Origin: JBBPYR01 sp038199755
Lineage (GTDB): Bacteria > Chloroflexota > Ktedonobacteria > Ktedonobacterales > Ktedonobacteraceae
Assembly (NCBI GenBank): GCA_038199755.1
Contig: JBBPYR010000201.1
Location: forward strand, 1 to 20,239
Length of the DNA: 20,239 bases
Direction: 5' to 3'
In this document: in pieces, positions 14,576-20,239 of the stretch
How positions within the stretch are numbered: position 1 is the stretch's first letter
Layout: each line of letters starts with the position of its first letter
Program-made: the position numbers and the translations under genes
Notes under the pieces: model-generated
The model's database searches: none
Told to the model about the DNA's origin: nothing
Seen by the model: only the letters and a program-made list of their open reading frames with translations

Positions 14576-17128
14576 ATGTTGAAAGTGAAAGAAGCTTTTG
14601 TGGGCGCAAATGGTGCTCCGCGAGGGCGAACCGTGGCCTGGCGTGTGAGCCTGGTTGCACTGATTTTGTTGGCTGGCAGCGTGACGTTTGCGCTGCTCAA
14701 TAGACCCTCCAAAGGTGCTCATGCTGGTGATCCTCCGGCGATGCCAGTGAGCACGAGCTGGTATTTCGCCGAGGGGCGTGTGGGTGGTGGCTTTCGTGAG
14801 TATCTCACGCTAGGCAATCCTGATCCGACCATCGATTGCACGGTGCAAATCGAGTACCTGGCACAGGGGAGCGCGACCTCCTTTAGCGCACGCAAACCTA
14901 TGCTGGTGAAGACGGTCGTCATCCCACATGCAAGCCGCTATACCGCGTCGGTGAACACCGATCTCGGTGTGACGGAACAGCAGTCTGCGCTGTTACTGTC
15001 TGCCTTAGTAACGGTTCCTACGTCGGCCTGTACAGGCATCGTGGCGGAGCGACCGATGTACTTCAACTATCGGGGCGTGCAGAGTGGTAGCGATATTATG
15101 GGGGCATCGCATTTAGGTTCGAACTTCTACTTTGCTGATGTGCCCACAATGGGTGGTTCGTCCTCCTTTATGACTTCCTACTTGAGTATTCTCAATCCAC
15201 CAACCGGCAGTCTTGCAACCGTGACGGCTACCTATTATGCCGCAGGGCATCAGGTGGGGATGCAGCAGATCTCGGTGGCGGCAGGATCACGCGGCACCAT
15301 TCTGCCTGATACCTTGCATCTGCCAAGCCATGTCGCAGCAGTTATCAGCTCGGATCAGCCCGTGGTGGTGGAGCGGTCCAGCTACCTGTACAATATGCAT
15401 GCAGGAATCGCAGGCATGGTTTCGAGTGCCAACTCATTGCTTGGCGCACCGATGCTCTATAACAACTGGCTCTTTGCTGAGGGCTACACCGGTGGCCAGA
15501 CGCAAGAGGACTTGATCCTCTCCAATCTCAAACCAATAGACACGACTGCTACCATTGTGCTGGAATATCAGAATGGGCATCATCAGAGCTTGACGATGCA
15601 AGTGGGAGCATATTCGCAGGTGGTGTTCGATGTGAACGCCGCCAACATGCATCCAACGGGCAGTTGTGACGTCAGTCCCTGTTCAGTTACGCCGGAAGTC
15701 TCGGCAGAGGTGACAGCTACGAGCACCAGTCTGGTGGTCGAACGAGACATGTTCTTCCACTATACTCATACCGTCTCAGGCACCTCATCGACCGTCATGG
15801 CCACGGGCGGTTCGGCGGTCACGGGGGCAATGGTTGCCACCACCGACACGGCGAACTTTGCCGAGGGCTATACCAACACGGGCTACAACGAGTGGCTCAC
15901 GCTGCAAAACCCAACCATGAGTTCCGAGCAGGTGCGCGTCACACTGCTTAACGAGTATGGTCGTTCCTATACGCAGATAATTACGATCAGGGCCAAGAGT
16001 CGTTCAACGGCAGACATCACCATGCTGGTCAAACAGCATCTGGTGCAGAGCGGCGACGATGCGCGTGCCTATCAAGTCTCCATGAGTGTGAAAGCGGTTG
16101 GCAACAATGTTGTGTTTGTGGCGGAACGTCCTATGTACTTCCACAACGGTAGCGGCATTCAAGGTGGCACAGGGGTCATCGGCTATAATGGCCTGACGCC
16201 AATCGTGCCCCCCTTCATCACGGAACATGGCAGTGGTATTACTACTGGTAGTTCTCCTGATTACATCACGACAGGACCCGATGGTAATGTCTGGTTTACG
16301 GAGTACGATGGCAATCGCATTGGACGTATCACACCCGATCATGTGGTGACGGAGTTTAGCGCAGGAATTTCGGGCGATGCGGAATTTGGTGGCATTACCG
16401 CTGGACCTGACGGCAATGTCTGGTTTACCGAAGAAAATGCAAACCGTATTGGGAGCATCACACCAGATGGAGTGGTCACCGAGTTTAGCTCAGGCCTTCA
16501 CGATGGTGCTGATCCTGCTGGTATCGTAGCGGGAGCCGATGGCAACCTGTGGTTTACTGAGTACTATGGCAACCGCATTGGCCGCATCACACCACAAGGG
16601 GTAATAACTGAGTTTAGTGCAGGTCTTACCACTAATAGTGACCCTAACTTTATTGAGAATGGGCCGGATGGCAACCTGTGGTTTACTGAGAACAATGCGG
16701 ACCAGATCGGACGCATCACGACGACAGGTGTGGTGACGGAGTTCAGCGCAGGCATTAATGCACACAGTGACCTGCAAGGAATTGTCAAAGGACCTGATGG
16801 CAATCTGTGGTTTGCTGATGATCATAATGGCAGCCGGATTGGACGCATCACACCAGCAGGCGTGGTGACGGAGTTCGGCACAGGCATCACACCCAATAGT
16901 GGTGTCTATATGCTCACAGTGGGGTCGGATGGCAACCTGTGGTTTACCGAAGAAAACTCAGATCAGATTGGCCGCATCACACCACAAGGGGTGATAACGG
17001 AGTTTAGTCAGGGAATCACACCGAGTCATAATCCTGATAGTATTGTCCAAGGACCGGATGGCAACCTGTGGTTTACCGAGTATGATGGCAACGAGATTGG
17101 TATCGCTAATATGCATGCTATTCCCTAG
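14576..17128 (+). CDS. Secreted four-module FAEG protein with WFTE propeller, paralogue 2
   Basis: An 850-residue close paralogue of the preceding protein with the same order: signal peptide ending AHA before GDP (cleavage near residue 50), four FAEG...ERPMYF-type modules to about 525, and seven WFTE-type blades to the end. One blade reads WFADDHNGSRIGRI instead of WFTE. Propeller linkers use ITPxGVVTEF more often than the ITTAGVVTEF of paralogue 1, and a few scattered histidines are present. The DNA is nearly identical to paralogue 1 over many stretches of the amino half and more diverged in the blades. The frame is open upstream to 14483, but that would start inside the hairpin at 14462-14515, so ATG 14576 is chosen. 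Its context GGGTGGTGGTATG is the same as in paralogue 1. Ligand and function are unknown; the conserved cysteine pairs fit an extracellular location. Confidence 0.85.
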   Translation: MLKVKEAFVGANGAPRGRTVAWRVSLVALILLAGSVTFALLNRPSKGAHAGDPPAMPVSTSWYFAEGRVGGGFREYLTLGNPDPTIDCTVQIEYLAQGSATSFSARKPMLVKTVVIPHASRYTASVNTDLGVTEQQSALLLSALVTVPTSACTGIVAERPMYFNYRGVQSGSDIMGASHLGSNFYFADVPTMGGSSSFMTSYLSILNPPTGSLATVTATYYAAGHQVGMQQISVAAGSRGTILPDTLHLPSHVAAVISSDQPVVVERSSYLYNMHAGIAGMVSSANSLLGAPMLYNNWLFAEGYTGGQTQEDLILSNLKPIDTTATIVLEYQNGHHQSLTMQVGAYSQVVFDVNAANMHPTGSCDVSPCSVTPEVSAEVTATSTSLVVERDMFFHYTHTVSGTSSTVMATGGSAVTGAMVATTDTANFAEGYTNTGYNEWLTLQNPTMSSEQVRVTLLNEYGRSYTQIITIRAKSRSTADITMLVKQHLVQSGDDARAYQVSMSVKAVGNNVVFVAERPMYFHNGSGIQGGTGVIGYNGLTPIVPPFITEHGSGITTGSSPDYITTGPDGNVWFTEYDGNRIGRITPDHVVTEFSAGISGDAEFGGITAGPDGNVWFTEENANRIGSITPDGVVTEFSSGLHDGADPAGIVAGADGNLWFTEYYGNRIGRITPQGVITEFSAGLTTNSDPNFIENGPDGNLWFTENNADQIGRITTTGVVTEFSAGINAHSDLQGIVKGPDGNLWFADDHNGSRIGRITPAGVVTEFGTGITPNSGVYMLTVGSDGNLWFTEENSDQIGRITPQGVITEFSQGITPSHNPDSIVQGPDGNLWFTEYDGNEIGIANMHAIP

Positions 17129-17164
17129 CCTTTAGTCCCCTCCCCTAGTGCTTTGGAGGTAGTG

Positions 17165-17211
17165 AGAAGCCTGCAATGGGAAGCAATATCTTCTCTGCGC
17201 AGGCTTCTTTT
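17165..17211 (+). terminator. Intrinsic terminator after paralogue 2
   Basis: AGAAGCCTGC (17165-17174) pairs perfectly with GCAGGCTTCT (17199-17208), followed by a short T-run reaching 17211. It lies 36 bases after the stop codon of paralogue 2 and resembles the hairpin after paralogue 1. Confidence 0.7.
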
Positions 17212-17260
17212 CTGGTAGTGGTATGTATGAAAATGGTTTTGTGGATGATGGGAAGGTTTT

Positions 17261-19024
17261 ATGTTGAAAGTGGATTCTAGTGTAAAAGGTGCAAATGGCG
17301 ACGAGCGGAAGCGCGGAGCGATTGTGCGGTTTAGCTTGGTTGCCTTGCTGCTCATGGCTGGCATTGCGGCCTTTGCTCTCCTGGCGAAGTCGGACGTGCC
17401 CGTACATGCTGCGCCTGTTGCTTATGGAGTGAGCAAAATCTGGTATTTCGCTGAAGGCCGCGTGGGTGGCGGCTTTCGCGAGTATATTACGCTGGGCAAT
17501 CCTAGCCCCAGCATTGATTGCTCTGTACAAATCGAATATTTGCCGGAGGGGACCACTTCTACCTTTAATGCTCGTAAACCCTTGCTGGTGAAGACGGTCT
17601 CCATTCCCCATACCAGCCGCTTCACCACGGTGGTGAATACCGATCTCGGGATTAGGCAGCAAGACACGCCAGCCTTATTGCTCTCAACTTTAGTGACAGT
17701 TACGACCCCGGCGTGCGGTGGCGTTGTGGCGGAGCGACCGATGTACTTCAGCTATCATGGCGTGCAGAGCGGTAGCGATGTGCTTGGCGCGACCAGCTTA
17801 GGGACGAGCTTCTTTTTCGCGGATGTGTCTACGGCCAGTGGGTCTGCATCCTTTATGACATCATATCTCAGCGTGCTCAATCCATCGGTTAACCCTGCCT
17901 CTGTGACGGCCACCTATTATGCCGCAGGGCATCAGGTGGGTATGCAGACGATCTCGGTGGCGTCCGGGGCACGCGGCACCATTCTGCCAGGTGACCTCCA
18001 TATGGCGAGCCATGTCGCCGCCATTGTGACCTCAGATCAGCCCGTGGTAGTGGAGCGATCTAGCTACCTGTATAAGGTGCAGGAGGGCATCGCCGGTGTG
18101 ATATCGAGTGCCGCTGCCATCGTGGGAGCACCAAGACTCTCCGATGATTGGCTCTTTGCTGAGGGCTATACGGGTGGCCAGACGCAGGAGAACTTGCTTC
18201 TCACCAATCTGACCTCGATAGCAACGATGTCACTGGTCACGCTGGAGTACGAGCATGGGCATTATCAGAACGTGTTCATACCTGTGGGAGCGTATATGCA
18301 GGTGATTGTGAATGTCAATGCTTTGAACGCTCATCCTACGGGCTCGTGTGATGTATCGCCTTGTATTACCACACCACAGGTCTCGGCGGAAGTCTCATCA
18401 CCTGGCATGAGTCTAGTGGCGGAACGGCAGATGTTCTTCCGTTATAACCATACCTTGCCCGGCACAAACATTAATGTGACGACAATGGGTGGCTCAGATG
18501 TGCTAGGGGCACTGGATGTTGCCTTCTTAGTGTCGAACTTTGCAGAGGGCTATACCAACATAACCTATAACGAGTGGCTCACGCTGCAAAATCCGACCAT
18601 AGAGCAGGAACAGGTGACGGCTACCCTGCTGAATGAATACGGGCATTCCTACACGAAAACGATCACTATCGAGGCCAAAAGCCGGGTGACGGTGGATATC
18701 ACCGAGATGGTGAGACAACACCTGCTGCAGCCGGGTGAGGATTATCGTGCTCATCAGGTGTCGATGAGTGTGAAAGGCGTAGGATGCGCGGCGTTCGTAG
18801 CTGAACGCCCGATGTACTTCCACACTGGCAGCATTGAAGGTGGAACTGATGTGATTGGCTTCTTTGGTCAGTCAGGAATAGTGCCAACACCGTCACCGAC
18901 AGCGACGCTGACGGCAACATCCACACCGACGCTGACCCCAACATCCACGCCAACAATGACTCCGACAGCGACGTTTACGCCCTCAGTACTATTACAGAAG
19001 AACAATCGACCGCTTGTTTGTTAG
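17261..19024 (+). CDS. Secreted four-module FAEG protein with Thr/Pro tail, paralogue 3
   Basis: A 587-residue paralogue with the same signal peptide (cleavage after VHA, about residue 50) and the same four FAEG...ERPMYF-type modules up to about residue 540, including the conserved cysteine pairs. It has no propeller. After GTDVIGFFGQSGIV, residues 541-575 are a low-complexity Pro/Thr/Ser tail (PTPSPTATLTATSTPT), then LLQKNNRPLVC and a stop. Such tails are common as flexible, often glycosylated linkers between exported domains and the cell surface. The terminal cysteine is unusual. The tail ends 20 bases before a strong terminator, so this looks like a finished gene rather than a frameshifted longer one. 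The start is ATG 17261, with GGAAGG at 17251-17256 upstream. It is the most diverged of the three copies. Confidence 0.85.
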   Translation: MLKVDSSVKGANGDERKRGAIVRFSLVALLLMAGIAAFALLAKSDVPVHAAPVAYGVSKIWYFAEGRVGGGFREYITLGNPSPSIDCSVQIEYLPEGTTSTFNARKPLLVKTVSIPHTSRFTTVVNTDLGIRQQDTPALLLSTLVTVTTPACGGVVAERPMYFSYHGVQSGSDVLGATSLGTSFFFADVSTASGSASFMTSYLSVLNPSVNPASVTATYYAAGHQVGMQTISVASGARGTILPGDLHMASHVAAIVTSDQPVVVERSSYLYKVQEGIAGVISSAAAIVGAPRLSDDWLFAEGYTGGQTQENLLLTNLTSIATMSLVTLEYEHGHYQNVFIPVGAYMQVIVNVNALNAHPTGSCDVSPCITTPQVSAEVSSPGMSLVAERQMFFRYNHTLPGTNINVTTMGGSDVLGALDVAFLVSNFAEGYTNITYNEWLTLQNPTIEQEQVTATLLNEYGHSYTKTITIEAKSRVTVDITEMVRQHLLQPGEDYRAHQVSMSVKGVGCAAFVAERPMYFHTGSIEGGTDVIGFFGQSGIVPTPSPTATLTATSTPTLTPTSTPTMTPTATFTPSVLLQKNNRPLVC

Positions 19025-19044
19025 TGTAGGAGGCACTTAGGAAC

Positions 19045-19102
19045 AAAAAGCACTAGGGTTCACTGGCCTGATTCATCAGGCGGGTGGACCCTAGTGCTTT
19101 TT
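19045..19102. terminator. Strong bidirectional terminator
   Basis: Arms 19045-19063 and 19084-19102 pair over 19 positions with one T-G wobble. They run from AAAAA on the left to TTTTT on the right, giving a T-run on both strands. An inner hairpin CCTGA/TCAGG (19067-19080) caps it. It ends paralogue 3 and the convergent restriction-modification gene. Confidence 0.88.
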
Positions 19103-19105
19103 ATC

Positions 19106-20239
19106 TCATACCCCTTCCACTACCCTAATCTCCTCCTCTGTCAGCCCGTATAGCCTATACACAATCTGATCAATCAAGCGGTCGGTGCTGCTGATGCGCT
19201 GATCGAGGCTGGCAATGGCTGGCTGATACTTGCGATACGTCTTGGTGAGGGCGACGAGATCGGGCTTGCCGAGGCGTTTCTTGAGCAACCACTTCCATTG
19301 TTCTTCATTGAGGAAGCTGATGTCTTCGTCGAGGCTGAGGATGCGCGTGGCTAGCACGCCCAGGTGTTCTTGCGCCTCCGCGAATTTCTTTTGTGCCTCC
19401 TCATCTGCCTTGATCTTTTCCTGATCGGGCGGCGTCCATAGCCTATCTAACCTCTTCAGATCGGTCTCTGACAGCCCACTTTCCAGGTCGAGCAGCAAGT
19501 CTTCTAGTGCTGCTTTCCGCTGCTGGTTATTCGTAAGCTGCTGTTCGGCGAGATAGGTCAGAATCTCCTGCACCACATCACTCTGTTCCGCCTGACTGGT
19601 AAGGCGTGCCTCGATGAAGTGCAGCAGCTCTGCATGTTGCTGCGAATTGAAGAGTGCAAGAGCTTCCTGAGTGAGTGCCACACGCTCCTGTTCTTGCGTG
19701 GTAAAGGCAATGCGGCGAATGGGAATCTGTATTACGTATTGCGTGAAGAAACGGAGATAGTCTCCTCTGATGAAGGCTGAGATCGTTTTGTAGAAAAATT
19801 CGATGAGTGAGGAGTTAAGGATGGGCACGAGATAGCGTTGGCTAGGATCAACAGGTATCATGTATGTGGTATTCGTGCTATAAATGCCATCGGTGTCAAG
19901 TGCAAAATTGCAATGAGCTGCTATATCAGGATAAATAATCTTGGGTTGCTCGAACGCGCTGTAGTAGTCGCAGGAGCGTAGTTCCCACCAGTGGCTGCCT
20001 TTGTCCCAACGCTTTTCTAGTTGTTCTTGATAGCGTTGTAGGTGGGCGAAGATGGCGGGATAGCGTTCAATAGGCGTGCCAATTTTGGTCAGAATGATGT
20101 AGGTATCCCTAGAGTTGATGCTATAGCGTTTCACGTCCTTGCCTACGACGAAAGGTTTGATGATCTCCGCGCTGTTGGGATCTGCGGATATTAGTTTGTC
20201 GCGGGTGCTGCGGTCTATCACGAATGCTTCATTGAAGCC
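19106..20239 (-). CDS. Type II restriction-modification enzyme, C-terminal part (partial)
   Basis: The last 377 residues of a larger gene whose frame is open to the window edge; an internal GTG at 20221 is not the start. The visible part begins GFNEAFVIDRSTRDKLI, typical of the segment after the methyltransferase domain in Eco57I-like and TaqI-like enzymes. It continues with the TaqI-like specificity region: IKPFVVGKDVKRY, WWELRSCDYYSAFEQPKIIYPDIA, NTTYMIP, LNSSLIEFFYKTIS and RFFTQYVIQIPI. The last 170 residues are charged and helical, probably a coiled coil. It should recognise a DNA target and either methylate it or both methylate and cut it (type IIG). The methylase motif NPPY and any nuclease domain would lie beyond the window, so methylase-only is possible. 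Stop TGA is at 19106-19108, next to the bidirectional terminator. Confidence 0.85.
   Translation of the reverse strand, partial: GFNEAFVIDRSTRDKLISADPNSAEIIKPFVVGKDVKRYSINSRDTYIILTKIGTPIERYPAIFAHLQRYQEQLEKRWDKGSHWWELRSCDYYSAFEQPKIIYPDIAAHCNFALDTDGIYSTNTTYMIPVDPSQRYLVPILNSSLIEFFYKTISAFIRGDYLRFFTQYVIQIPIRRIAFTTQEQERVALTQEALALFNSQQHAELLHFIEARLTSQAEQSDVVQEILTYLAEQQLTNNQQRKAALEDLLLDLESGLSETDLKRLDRLWTPPDQEKIKADEEAQKKFAEAQEHLGVLATRILSLDEDISFLNEEQWKWLLKKRLGKPDLVALTKTYRKYQPAIASLDQRISSTDRLIDQIVYRLYGLTEEEIRVVEGV

Noticed and set aside
11878..17128. Streptogramin (virginiamycin B) lyase resistance genes
   Set aside because: Similarity is limited to the propeller fold and WFTE blades; the paralogue 1 propeller has no histidine for the Vgb mechanism.

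Overview
The window looks like chromosomal DNA of a member of the Chloroflexota, most plausibly a Ktedonobacteria-type soil organism. This is an inference from mid-range base composition, a T-box control element on leuS, an ArsA ATPase with a C-terminal HSP20-like domain, a CrtB-type synthase, secreted proteins built of FAEG...NP...ERPMYF modules, and scattered short hairpin repeats that read VGARFIAP when translated. No 16S gene or other decisive marker is present.

Layout. 1-860: a hairpin, a stretch without a recognisable gene, then a small zinc-ribbon-like protein convergent with a large gene. 850-3897 (-): an orphan membrane sensor histidine kinase with two GAF-like regions. 4040-4867 (+): a beta-keto acid cleavage enzyme (BKACE/DUF849), whose stop codon lies one base from that of a convergent ArsA/Get3-family ATPase (4869-6050, -). 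6361-7293 (+): phytoene/squalene synthase, preceded by an intergenic region with paired 10-bp sites. 7413-7625 (-): a small protein of unknown function. 8059-10569 (-): leuS, under a T-box antiterminator/terminator. A tRNA-Ala(GGC) gene lies inside the leuS leader, where T-box Stem I would be expected. 10860-11700: promoters, a second tRNA-Ala (CGC), tandem and inverted copies of a hairpin repeat that has also inserted in frame into leuS, and a 124-bp MITE-like element. 11878-19024 (+): three tandem paralogous secreted proteins. Two carry a C-terminal seven-bladed WFTE propeller; the third ends in a Thr/Pro tail instead. 19106-20239 (-): the C-terminal part of a type II (Eco57I/TaqI-like) restriction-modification enzyme that continues past the window.

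How the parts relate. The genes do not form one pathway; most are single transcription units closed by long hairpins, several of which serve convergent pairs. The most unusual parts are the tRNA-Ala-T-box-leuS transcription unit, including a 15-bp helix between its predicted 5' end and the segment just before the T-box, the in-frame repeat insertion in leuS, and the tandem secreted-protein cluster with its swapped C-terminal module. No CRISPR array, transposase or integrase was seen.
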